Assembly (NCBI RefSeq): GCF_910592395.1
Contig: NC_088313.1
Coordinates: 11,382,937 to 11,446,936 of the forward strand
Length of the DNA stretch: 64,000 nucleotides
DNA from: Lineus longissimus
Taxonomy: Eukaryota > Nemertea > Pilidiophora > Heteronemertea > Lineidae
Reading direction: 5' to 3'
The first letter of the stretch is position 1. The number at the start of each line of letters is the position of its first letter. This document shows positions 11,264 through 18,521 of the stretch, in pieces. The notes below the pieces were generated by a model. It was not told where the DNA came from and did not search any database. It saw only the letters and a program-made list of their open reading frames with translations. The translations under genes and the position numbers were made by a program.

Positions 11264-12655
11264 ATGTATTATCCAATAGCAAATCAACATAAAAGTAAAT
11301 TCACCTATGACTTCTTTAATTTAGAAGTAACTGTTAATACTAATAACTTCTTCAGACTACAAGAAACTAAGATAACACCTGGGTTTTTGAGCCTGAAAAA
11401 TAAGAAAGACTGTCTGCTACTGGAAAAGAATCCATTATCGTTTTACCAGAACCAATTTAACATGGCTGTTTGGTTTGCTACAACAGGTTGTGGTATTTCA
11501 ATAGACGATCACTTGAATCACAGTGACCCATTGTTAAGGTCAATTTACAGGTTTCATTTTTACTATCAAATATTGAAGATCATGAAGAATCTAGAGATAC
11601 CAATTCCAGGTGAAAGTGATTTTAATGAGACAAACAATAACATTAACCATAGGAAACTAGGAGGGTTATTGAGTGAATTTGGTTTAAAAGACGAGTACGA
11701 TTTCTCGGTGTTTGAAAATAACGGTGGTTGGAGGTCATGGAGTGTACCGGATTACAACCCGAACATAACTGATCCCGGATATTACATCAATGATTCTAAA
11801 ATCAATTTCTTCCTCATGCAAGTTCATGAAAATAGAATGCCACCGATGTTCAGTAAAGACTGGGATGCTGGAATGGCTAATTTCAAATATCCAGATATTT
11901 TCATCAAGGATCATGTCAGGAGACACAAGAATGTATTTGATGTAATTACACAAAATGAATGTCAAACCTATCAACAATTCATGATATTTAAATCAAATGG
12001 TTTCTCTAATCCTGGAATAGAGAGGTTGAATGACACAATAAGAACATATGTTTACTGTATTCTGGGTGCTCAGGCGTTGACCAGAACACCAATAATTGGA
12101 GTACCGGGTACAGAATTGGATGCACAGAAGGAATTTAACAAACTATTAAAGGATTCGATTAATCAACATCCTGATATTCCCACTTCAATTCAAAGATACC
12201 AAAAAGCAGTGAGTGACACTCATACAAGACTAGATTATGTAATATCACCAGGATTGTATGTCATAGGTTCAAATATGGTACTCGTTATTGGTAAGCTGGA
12301 TAACTACAATAATAACATTTTAATAGCGCCAAAAAATGCTAAACCCGGTAAGAATGACATTAACCACAAAAAGACCTTACCACCACCACTGATGGAAGGA
12401 AATAGTTCTAAGAAAATAAGAGTTAAGAGTAGCGTTGGTACATCAATGACGGACAAAGTCCTGAGAGCAAAGCTCGAGACCAGTCATAAACCAAAGAGTA
12501 ATGTTGATACACCAAAAACAACTGAAACCTCAAAGAATATTCCTATTACTACTAAACTTGACACCAAAGTTGAGAAGGAGGATGATACTCATGAAACAAT
12601 TAAATTCATGCTTTACTCAGTTGTTGGTACATTGATTGTTTTTATGGTTAGATAA
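11264..12655 (+). CDS. Conserved Polinton-type protein with C-terminal membrane anchor
   Basis: 463 aa, function unknown. The ATG sits in a TAAATG context shared with many genes of this element. The central part (about residues 205-360, including YVYCILGAQALTRTPIIG and DAQKEF) has the look of a conserved globular domain; from memory of other Polintons this kind of protein recurs in invertebrate elements, but I cannot name a role. The C-terminal third is Lys/Thr-rich and low-complexity, and the last 17 residues (FMLYSVVGTLIVFMV) form a single tail-anchor-like membrane segment. A double-hairpin repeat copy (12451-12478) is read through in frame near residue 400. It is the first of a plus-strand gene run, 10 bp from the next gene. 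It may be virion-associated (inference). Confidence 0.8.
   Translation: MYYPIANQHKSKFTYDFFNLEVTVNTNNFFRLQETKITPGFLSLKNKKDCLLLEKNPLSFYQNQFNMAVWFATTGCGISIDDHLNHSDPLLRSIYRFHFYYQILKIMKNLEIPIPGESDFNETNNNINHRKLGGLLSEFGLKDEYDFSVFENNGGWRSWSVPDYNPNITDPGYYINDSKINFFLMQVHENRMPPMFSKDWDAGMANFKYPDIFIKDHVRRHKNVFDVITQNECQTYQQFMIFKSNGFSNPGIERLNDTIRTYVYCILGAQALTRTPIIGVPGTELDAQKEFNKLLKDSINQHPDIPTSIQRYQKAVSDTHTRLDYVISPGLYVIGSNMVLVIGKLDNYNNNILIAPKNAKPGKNDINHKKTLPPPLMEGNSSKKIRVKSSVGTSMTDKVLRAKLETSHKPKSNVDTPKTTETSKNIPITTKLDTKVEKEDDTHETIKFMLYSVVGTLIVFMVR
12451..12478 (+). repeat. Double-hairpin repeat copy 1
   Basis: GGAC-AAA-GTCC then GAGC-AAA-GCTC. Read in frame inside the 463-aa gene as DKVLRAKLE. Confidence 0.9.
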
Positions 12656-12665
12656 ATAAGTAATT

Positions 12666-14240
12666 ATGGCTGAAGGAGGTGAAAATTATGAAATGGATGA
12701 TTACGATTCACAATCATCATCATCATCATCAGGAACTTTTGAACAAATTCTAGAAATGAGAAAGAATGATTTAATTAATCAATATTATCACGCAAGATAC
12801 AACACAGGTGAAACCAATAGAACTTTTCAAGATGCCGGCACAACATACAACACAGGAGGTGAATATATCCAAATGGATGAGATAGATCCTAATACAGGTG
12901 AAATCAATAGAACTTTTCAAGATGACGGCACAACATACAACACAGGAGGTGGAAATCTTACTACTGAAACTTCATTCAGTACACCAGAAAGAGTAAGAGG
13001 TATTATCTCTGAATTGATGGAAAAGGAGTTAAGTTACGATACAATAGAGGATAAACTTGATAAAGCATTGGGAGGATCAATCTGGAATTATGACAAGAAA
13101 AAATTGAGTAATCTTTCACCACACATTAGTTACAATGGAAACAAACTTTATTACAATCCGAGAAATTCTGAATTTGATTTGATAAAAGATAAACGAGGAA
13201 ACAAAAATTTATTTGAATATTCTGATAAAAATGGAGAAAAGATAAAGTTAATTCCTTTAACTAAGGATAATGGAATCTTCTATGCTGAAGGCACATTAAA
13301 GACTAAGTTTGGTACTAGATTTGTTGACATGATTAGAGGTATGATTGCACCTGACCCACCAGTAAGGGAACCTACATTAGTAACCCCTGAAACACAGGCA
13401 GTAATTAATGAGGTAAACAGTTCAAACAAACCAATAGATAAACTGATAGATTCTAATGATGATGAACTTAAATCACTGGGTTTTACTGAATATGCCTTGA
13501 GAGAACTTAGAGGGTTAAAACAGGCTGGTGATAAACTAGCTGCAGTAAAGAGGGATAAGGACATGCAAATACAAGAACTAGAAAATCAACTTCATAATTT
13601 AACAAGAGACTATGTAAAGTCTGTAGAAGAAGATTCTAAAGACACGGGGGAGTTGAAAAAGCAAATAGATGAACTAAATGACAAATTGCATGAGGAACAG
13701 TCAAAGGTATGGAGGTTAGACAATGACAGGGAGTCACAAACTAGAAGAATTAAACGTTTAATTGTTGATGTTCTAAAGAAACCAGATTCAACTATTCCTC
13801 TGAAGGACAGAATAAAGTTACTTTTTAAGACGTATGGTGTAACTATTAGCGCCATAATAACAGCTGTTGTAATGACATTTACAACTCTAGGTCTCAGTAT
13901 CAGTAGTGCTTTAAGTGGTGCCACTAAATCTGTAAAACCAACTCCAGGACCAGGACCATCTCCAGGACCAGACCCAACTCCAGGACCTACACCAGAACCA
14001 GGACCAAAACCATCAATACCAGATAAAGTAAAAGAAGGTCTCAAGAAGTTTGCTGAATGGCTAAAAGAACTAGCCAAGAAATCAGCTGCGGCTTTACCGG
14101 GAATCATCGGTTCTATCGTATCATTTCTCCTGAAAACAATTGGTGCAGTTGTTGGCTTTCTAGCTGAACATCTGATCATAGCAGTTATTGCTATTGTGAG
14201 CTCCATAATTTATGGTTTAATTGGGGGTGTTAACCCTTAA
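12666..14240 (+). CDS. Polinton coiled-coil and membrane protein with Gly-Pro spacer
   Basis: 524 aa, no known enzyme domain. Parts in order: acidic Ser-rich start (six Ser in a row near residue 18); a repeated unit containing NRTFQDAGTTYNTGG and NRTFQDDGTTYNTGG (about 45-100); a mixed region; a coiled coil rich in Lys/Glu/Asp (about 280-370, IQELENQLHNL, LKKQIDELNDKL); a hydrophobic segment (about 395-420, ISAIITAVVMTFTTLGLSIS); a proline spacer with repeated PGP (about 428-458); then amphipathic and strongly hydrophobic segments to the end (IIGSIVSFLLKTIGAVVGFL, then LIIAVIAIVSSIIYGLIGG). It could be a membrane-active or fibre-like virion protein (inference). It starts 10 bp after the previous stop. 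Confidence 0.8.
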   Translation: MAEGGENYEMDDYDSQSSSSSSGTFEQILEMRKNDLINQYYHARYNTGETNRTFQDAGTTYNTGGEYIQMDEIDPNTGEINRTFQDDGTTYNTGGGNLTTETSFSTPERVRGIISELMEKELSYDTIEDKLDKALGGSIWNYDKKKLSNLSPHISYNGNKLYYNPRNSEFDLIKDKRGNKNLFEYSDKNGEKIKLIPLTKDNGIFYAEGTLKTKFGTRFVDMIRGMIAPDPPVREPTLVTPETQAVINEVNSSNKPIDKLIDSNDDELKSLGFTEYALRELRGLKQAGDKLAAVKRDKDMQIQELENQLHNLTRDYVKSVEEDSKDTGELKKQIDELNDKLHEEQSKVWRLDNDRESQTRRIKRLIVDVLKKPDSTIPLKDRIKLLFKTYGVTISAIITAVVMTFTTLGLSISSALSGATKSVKPTPGPGPSPGPDPTPGPTPEPGPKPSIPDKVKEGLKKFAEWLKELAKKSAAALPGIIGSIVSFLLKTIGAVVGFLAEHLIIAVIAIVSSIIYGLIGGVNP

Positions 14241-14932
14241 AGCGCCGAATTAACAAAATCATATTACCCCTGAGCGCCGAATTAACCGAGCATTTTTGAA
14301 AATGATTAATAACAACGTTATTTTTGTTACAAACACCATGGAATGTACTGATGATTTTATACAAATGGTAATTCCCGTCGATTTTTGTGACATTTCCCGC
14401 CAAAATTTACTAATTAGGGGTTGATTAGTGCAAATACCCATAATCAACAAAAATATGGCCAGAACATACCTCCATCAGCTTTTTATACCTCCCTTGGTAT
14501 TTTAATATGAAGTCTGGGTCTAAATACATCGTTTCCATCCGATTCCTGGTCGAAGCATCCGTCTAATTAGTCGTAGCAGCGCTAATTACTCCTGATGACG
14601 TCATTCCCGCGAAAATGGGGCTTCAAGTTTTTGATAAAATACTCAAAAGCTTGTATAGAAACTTGAAATTTGTTCGATGCCATTTTGTGCTAAGCATCAC
14701 TGTCGAAGTACCAAAGAGCGTACATGCACACTCACTGCCATCTCTTAGCAGACAGGTGGAACTAAATGTCTGCTGTCGACGATCGTCGCCTCTGGCGCTT
14801 TCCCCCTTATGTCGACGATCGTCGCCTCTGGCGGTTTAAGCCTTAAAATCACGTAAAACAGTAAAATCACGTAAAAGGTCTTAGGTGACCTTCTATCAAA
14901 ACAATGTTTAAAAAAATAATTATTATGTAAAT
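14241..14932. other. Polinton intergenic region with two palindrome pairs
   Basis: About 690 bp without a gene. GAGCGCCGAATTAAC occurs twice near 14240-14290. A distinct pair of palindromic units sits at 14775-14833 (separate entry). Nothing else recognised; a role as origin or promoter region cannot be judged. Confidence 0.5.
14775..14833. repeat. Two copies of a second double-palindrome unit
   Basis: GTCGACGATCGTCG followed by CCTCTGGCG occurs at 14775-14797 and 14811-14833. Each copy joins the 12-bp palindrome CGACGATCGTCG to the hairpin CGCC-TCT-GGCG. The plan resembles the element-wide double-hairpin repeat but the sequence is unrelated. Confidence 0.9.
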
Positions 14933-16042
14933 ATGAATAAATACATCTCATTAAAAGATTATTATTCTAGTGAGCCGGACTTTGTCCTGAGAGCAGAGCT
15001 CGAGTGGAACAATGAGAATCTTAAAGGATACATTCGTCCTAGGGTTATGGATCGAGCAGAGCTCTCTGGACGAAGTCTGACAAGGACAAAGTCCCGAGAG
15101 CAAAGCTCGACTGAGACAATCAAAGTAGTCCTGCCAAGAATGAAAGAATATGACGTCAGTACCAACACTAATGCTCAATTCTGCCGTAATTGTAAAAGGT
15201 GGACACTTTTTGAGTATCAAAAAAACTTGAATTCAGCAAGGTACGCAGCTAAAACTGTGAAGTATCAATTCTGCACCAATTGCAATTCGACTACTTACGA
15301 CGATGATTTTAAAACTCTTGAGATCAATATTGACAACAAGACACGTTACTTTGACAGTATTCTAAGGAAACTTGGATGGAGTCGGCTGTCCGAATCGGCA
15401 GTTAAGTATTTAAAGGACTTTGTGGAAGGGTATTTACATTGCTACTTTTCAAGTCACAGAAAATGTCTTAGTAAGCAGAGATATGAAAGTACTCTTCAGT
15501 CAGCCCTAAAAATGGGTATTAACACTCTCCCCTCTAAGTTTTGTAACCAAGGGTTACATGGTGAAGCCATGCTTTTTAAATTTCACTGTGGGGAATATGA
15601 TTGGTTTCTTGCCATTGAATTTATTAACAGGGCAATTGGTAAACCGCAATTAAACGATGAGAATATCACTGACCTTAGACTAGTGTACTATGCTTTCCTT
15701 AGATTTCTGCATTACTGTGGTGTCAAGGTCACCATTAACTACAAGGTATTTTTACACCAAGCCTTTAAAACGCTGAAAATTGATTATGTAATATTTACAC
15801 CTTTTTTAACCAACAAGGAGCGAGTAAATGATTTGGAGATATTATGGTATGATTTCACTCAAAGTATTTTCTTCCAGAATTACAAGGTTGAGAAGGAATA
15901 TGACCAGGATATTGACAAGCAGTTTGACGTTTTACTGAGTGCCAGTGCAGGTCGAGACATTAACTGCATCAGTAATATTAAGTTTACACCAGCCAGACTT
16001 CGTCCTGAGAGCACAGCTCGAGCTAGTGTTAAGATGCAATAA
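14933..16042 (+). CDS. Polinton zinc-ribbon-like protein, N-terminus built by repeat copies
   Basis: 369 aa, family not recognised. A likely zinc ribbon lies at about residues 83-122: CRNCKRW, then FCTNCNS about 30 residues later. The remainder is mixed helix-like sequence with no catalytic motif I can place. The first 60 residues hold three double-hairpin repeat copies (one direct, one inverted, one direct), read as DFVLRAELE, RAELSGRSL and SREQSSTE, and a fourth forms the C-terminus (RPESTARAS). The repeats have thus grown the protein at both ends without breaking the frame. No membrane segment. The start ATG at 14933 is the first in frame; a start after the repeats would lose only repeat-derived residues. 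Confidence 0.75.
   Translation: MNKYISLKDYYSSEPDFVLRAELEWNNENLKGYIRPRVMDRAELSGRSLTRTKSREQSSTETIKVVLPRMKEYDVSTNTNAQFCRNCKRWTLFEYQKNLNSARYAAKTVKYQFCTNCNSTTYDDDFKTLEINIDNKTRYFDSILRKLGWSRLSESAVKYLKDFVEGYLHCYFSSHRKCLSKQRYESTLQSALKMGINTLPSKFCNQGLHGEAMLFKFHCGEYDWFLAIEFINRAIGKPQLNDENITDLRLVYYAFLRFLHYCGVKVTINYKVFLHQAFKTLKIDYVIFTPFLTNKERVNDLEILWYDFTQSIFFQNYKVEKEYDQDIDKQFDVLLSASAGRDINCISNIKFTPARLRPESTARASVKMQ
14976..15004 (+). repeat. Double-hairpin repeat copy 2
   Basis: GGAC-TTT-GTCC then GAGC-AGA-GCTC; best-preserved form. Inside the 369-aa gene. Confidence 0.9.
15052..15111. repeat. Double-hairpin repeat copies 3 (inverted, 15052-15079) and 4 (direct, 15084-15111)
   Basis: Two copies face each other 4 bp apart in the same gene: the first reads GAGC-AGA-GCTC then a worn GGAC-GAA-GTCT, the second GGAC-AAA-GTCC then GAGC-AAA-GCTC. 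Confidence 0.85.
15995..16022 (+). repeat. Double-hairpin repeat copy 5
   Basis: Worn first stem (AGAC-TTC-GTCC), intact GAGC-ACA-GCTC. It encodes the end of the 369-aa protein. Confidence 0.8.
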
Positions 16043-16093
16043 AGTTGTGAAAACAGCATTTTGCACTTAACAGTCATTTTTCCATAATTTTAA

Positions 16094-16558
16094 ATGAATA
16101 ATCAACAAATGAATAGTCAGACATCTGCAGTGATTGAACAACAGATGAAACAGATTGGTGTTATGAGTCCTGAGAGCTTAGCTCGAGTTGGGGCTTCTAA
16201 CCAACAGAACACTGGTAGTTACCAACAAAACAGAACTAACTTTCAACAGAACTGCTCTACAAATCAACAAGTTTCAAACAAGCAGTTGAATAGTTCAAAT
16301 TTTGTTAATCCTAGTCAAGGAATAGTTAATCCCAGTCAAGGAATAGTCAATTCTAGTTGCCAACTAGGCTCAACTCGAGCTACGCTCTCAGGACAAAGTC
16401 CGACTAGCAATCAACAAAATTTGAACTATTTGACTGATAGTGGCCTTAAAGCCAAACAAGACTTAGAGATTCTAGTTGCAACTGGTAAAAGCAAGGATTT
16501 CCTTAATAAACAAATAACTTTTAATGACTTAGATAATATGACTGAAAAGAAATCTTAA
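16094..16558 (+). CDS. Small Gln/Asn-rich Polinton protein
   Basis: 154 aa, unknown. Rich in Q, N and S over residues 1-110 (runs such as SNQQN, NFQQN), with a tandem duplication of NPSQGIV near residue 75. Two double-hairpin copies are read through in frame, one direct (SPESLARVG) and one inverted (GSTRATLSGQSP), so at least 20 residues are repeat-derived. The C-terminal 40 residues look like an ordinary charged segment. The start has the TAAATG context. It lies between the zinc-ribbon gene and a short downstream gene in the same direction. Low complexity prevents any family assignment. Confidence 0.7.
   Translation: MNNQQMNSQTSAVIEQQMKQIGVMSPESLARVGASNQQNTGSYQQNRTNFQQNCSTNQQVSNKQLNSSNFVNPSQGIVNPSQGIVNSSCQLGSTRATLSGQSPTSNQQNLNYLTDSGLKAKQDLEILVATGKSKDFLNKQITFNDLDNMTEKKS
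16167..16187 (+). repeat. Double-hairpin repeat copy 6 (partial)
   Basis: Only the GTCC half-stem and GAGC-TTA-GCTC remain. Confidence 0.75.
16374..16402 (-). repeat. Double-hairpin repeat copy 7
   Basis: Inverted orientation, both stems intact (GAGC-TAC-GCTC and GGAC-AAA-GTCC). Inside the Gln/Asn-rich gene. Confidence 0.9.
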
Positions 16559-16569
16559 AACACCATAGA

Positions 16570-16944
16570 ATGTATGAAACAAAGATGGCTGCAAGACTTA
16601 ATGATTCTTTAGGTAAGACAGTAATTAAAGCTTACACTAAATTATCAAGGTGGTTATTACCAATAGATGATGAAGATAATCTTTATCATGATCTTAGAAA
16701 TGATTATTTGATAACTAACGAGTTGGATAAATGGCTTGGATGGTTGAGTTTGAGAATGGGACCATTAACTGCACTTGCCTCAACAACACTTATTACTTTA
16801 GGTCATTGTCATGAGGAATCATCTATGAATACATCGAGTATGACTGCATCAAATATGAATACACCAAATATGACTGTCTCTGAATGTGACAAATCAATAG
16901 ATGAAAGTCTAGATATCACAGGTAGTGATGATAAAGAAGACTAA
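16570..16944 (+). CDS. Small Polinton protein, unknown
   Basis: 124 aa. Residues about 20-75 are a mixed region with many aromatic and leucine residues (KLSRWLLPIDDEDNLYHDLR, then WLGWLSLRMGPLTALASTTL), possibly a short membrane-associated helix. The tail is Ser/Thr/Met-rich with repeated NMNTPNMT-like units and an acidic end. No family recognised. It follows the Gln/Asn-rich gene by 11 bp, so the two are likely co-expressed. Confidence 0.65.
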   Translation: MYETKMAARLNDSLGKTVIKAYTKLSRWLLPIDDEDNLYHDLRNDYLITNELDKWLGWLSLRMGPLTALASTTLITLGHCHEESSMNTSSMTASNMNTPNMTVSECDKSIDESLDITGSDDKED

Positions 16945-16993
16945 ATTAACCTGGTTATGAGAAAATAGTTCGAATTAAATTCGGCCAAGATAA

Positions 16994-17224
16994 ATGGAAC
17001 TTGAAACTGTAACTGATAATACTAAAGTTTCAGTGTCTAAGAAACCTCGATCAGAGAAACAATTAGCATGGTCTAGAGAACTGGGTAGAAGATCTAAGGA
17101 ATTTAAGAGGATAAAAAAGGATAAGACGACATTTACAAGTACAGGAATCCTCACCAAACAACAGAGTTGTGGAAAAGGAGGAAGAAGAATTAGAGGAAGA
17201 AGAACCACAATCTCAAAATACTGA
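16994..17224 (+). CDS. Basic N-terminal half of a small Polinton membrane protein (frame broken)
   Basis: Starts in TAAATG context and encodes a very basic stretch (KKPRSEKQLAWSRELGRRSK, then KEFKRIKKDK) that could bind nucleic acid or act as a nuclear signal. The frame ends at 17224, but a second open frame without an ATG (GTG at 17169) overlaps it and continues as an acidic linker and membrane segment. The simplest reading is one basic-acidic-membrane protein cut by a +1 frame change between about 17100 and 17220; a frameshift mutation and true ribosomal frameshifting cannot be told apart here. Confidence 0.6.
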   Translation: MELETVTDNTKVSVSKKPRSEKQLAWSRELGRRSKEFKRIKKDKTTFTSTGILTKQQSCGKGGRRIRGRRTTISKY

Positions 17225-17471
17225 TGTATCACTGCGTGAATCTAGTAGTAATACTTATGTCTATGTACTAGGTTTAGGTGCAATTATTTTAGCATCATTT
17301 ATCATGTTTAAGAAACTTCCTAAAAAAGTAAGTAAAGAGCAGCGATCAGGCTCAACTCGAGCTATGCTCTCAGGACAAAGTCCGAATGAAGCAGTCATGA
17401 AGGGATCAATTAACCCTCTTGTTAAACCTGTAGTTAAAGAGAAGAAATGTACTATTCCTTTAATGGAATGA
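17121..17471 (+). CDS. Acidic linker and membrane-anchor half of the same protein
   Basis: The frame is open from at least 17121 and has no ATG near its start. It encodes an acidic run (EKEEEELEEEE), a Ser/Asn linker, one membrane helix (YVYVLGLGAIILASFIMF, about 20 residues) followed by lysines (KKLPKK), which predicts the basic end inside. An inverted double-hairpin copy (17356-17384) is read in frame after the helix as GSTRAMLSGQSP. Most likely the continuation of the 16994 frame. Confidence 0.55.
   Translation: MRRHLQVQESSPNNRVVEKEEEELEEEEPQSQNTDVSLRESSSNTYVYVLGLGAIILASFIMFKKLPKKVSKEQRSGSTRAMLSGQSPNEAVMKGSINPLVKPVVKEKKCTIPLME
17356..17384 (-). repeat. Double-hairpin repeat copy 8
   Basis: Inverted, both stems intact (GAGC-TAT-GCTC, GGAC-AAA-GTCC). 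Confidence 0.9.
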
Positions 17472-17484
17472 TCTCATCAGGTGG

Positions 17485-17543
17485 TCAAGCTTTGTTCTCT
17501 GGACCTTGTCTCAGTCAGACTTCGTCTTGAGAGCAGAGCTCGA
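17485..17543. repeat. Double-hairpin repeat copies 9 (inverted, 17485-17511) and 10 (direct, 17517-17543)
   Basis: Two copies face each other between the convergent ends of the 17471 and 17515 genes. Copy 10 encodes the last residues of the minus-strand protein. Copy 9 is worn. Confidence 0.85.
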
Positions 17544-18465
17544 TTCTTAACTCTAAAGAAACCTCTGTTCCTCTGAAATTAACTAGCTTACCATTCTCAT
17601 CAGTGATTTCGAATTTTATGTGATTAGTACACTTATTTATCGTTTTCTTACAATTCGGTTCGTATCGCTGCATTTTTATTTGGTCACCATCTTCTACAGG
17701 TATGATGCAGAAAATGTTAGATGGTTTATTGTTGTAGAGGGTATTAGCTTTGTCAACCAAATTAGCTTGCAGGAATAGATATTTCCTGTAAAAGTTGAGT
17801 GGTCTTGTGGAGTAGTATTTTCCTTTCTTGGTGAATTTAGTTTGCTTAAAGCCAAACCACTCATTCACCACTGTGAGCTGTTTTTCTATCACCTCTCTTA
17901 TGGTTTTGCTTATTTGAAAACCTTCTGTGTTTCTCTCAATCTTGATTTTTTCATTTTTATCTAACTTGTCTACTTTCAGAGGGTACTCTTTATCCTCTGT
18001 AAGTTCAAGGGTTATGTAATTATTGTTATCACAGTAAATTTTCACATGGCTTATTCCAATTTCTTTTATGTATTTTTGCCATACCTCACAAAACTCACTT
18101 AAACTAAAATGTCGAGAGTATGGAAATGTGTATTGAGTAATGGTGTCTTTAGTTGTGGTAGAATCATTTTCCAAATGCCGTTCGCAAATTTTCATGACTT
18201 CCTTTTCAAGTGTATCTGTTTCAAGTCCAGGAGCAAATAATGTCCCACACCATAATTGTTTATCTAAGGGCTCATGTGTTGTAATTCTGGTTATTTCGAC
18301 TAGAAATGAGAAAATCCTGACTCCCTCTGGTAGAAAATCACCTGTCCACCATGAATTGTAAAAGGTTATCGATTTCAAAGTAATGGATTTTATGTCTAAT
18401 TGGTCTGTTAAGTAGTACTCAAATTTGGCTTCATTACATTCTTGTTCATTGATTATGAAGTCCAT
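17515..18465 (-). CDS. Polinton protein, possible second penton-like (jelly-roll) protein
   Basis: 316 aa. No catalytic motif. Its C-terminal region (about 275-310) reads FEITDENGKLVNFRG followed by alternating hydrophobic residues, the same pattern as the end of the penton-like protein at 26858-27601 (IRLTDEKGEIIDLNG then HYQLVL). Both also carry a long N-terminal half rich in beta-type sequence. This suggests a diverged relative or a second single-jelly-roll structural protein, but identity is low and length differs (316 against 247), so it is a hypothesis. The last nine residues come from repeat copy 10. It is transcribed away from PolB; the start codons are 56 bp apart and both have an AAATAGA(A)ATG context. 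Confidence 0.65.
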   Translation of the reverse strand: MDFIINEQECNEAKFEYYLTDQLDIKSITLKSITFYNSWWTGDFLPEGVRIFSFLVEITRITTHEPLDKQLWCGTLFAPGLETDTLEKEVMKICERHLENDSTTTKDTITQYTFPYSRHFSLSEFCEVWQKYIKEIGISHVKIYCDNNNYITLELTEDKEYPLKVDKLDKNEKIKIERNTEGFQISKTIREVIEKQLTVVNEWFGFKQTKFTKKGKYYSTRPLNFYRKYLFLQANLVDKANTLYNNKPSNIFCIIPVEDGDQIKMQRYEPNCKKTINKCTNHIKFEITDENGKLVNFRGTEVSLELRIELCSQDEV

Positions 18466-18521
18466 TTCTATTTAATTCAAGATATTTATTGAATTTAATA
18501 AATTTTAATCTAATAAATAGA
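18466..18521. promoter_or_regulatory. Divergent leader between the 316-aa gene and PolB
   Basis: Only 56 bp of A/T-rich DNA separates the two start codons. Both sides carry TAAATAGA just before the ATG. A shared bidirectional promoter is inferred from the spacing. Confidence 0.45.

Noticed and set aside
13610-14206. 198-codon minus-strand frame inside the 524-aa Polinton gene
   Set aside because: Antisense shadow; its Gly/Pro run is the complement of the plus-strand PGP spacer, and the plus frame has coding-like structure.
14933-16042. Missing Polinton protease
   Set aside because: The 369-aa protein has Cys pairs of a zinc ribbon but no convincing His...Asp/Glu...Cys order of an adenain-like protease.
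17113-17119. Programmed -1 frameshift at A AAA AAG
   Set aside because: The downstream frame needs a +1 change, so this slippery site would lead to the wrong frame.
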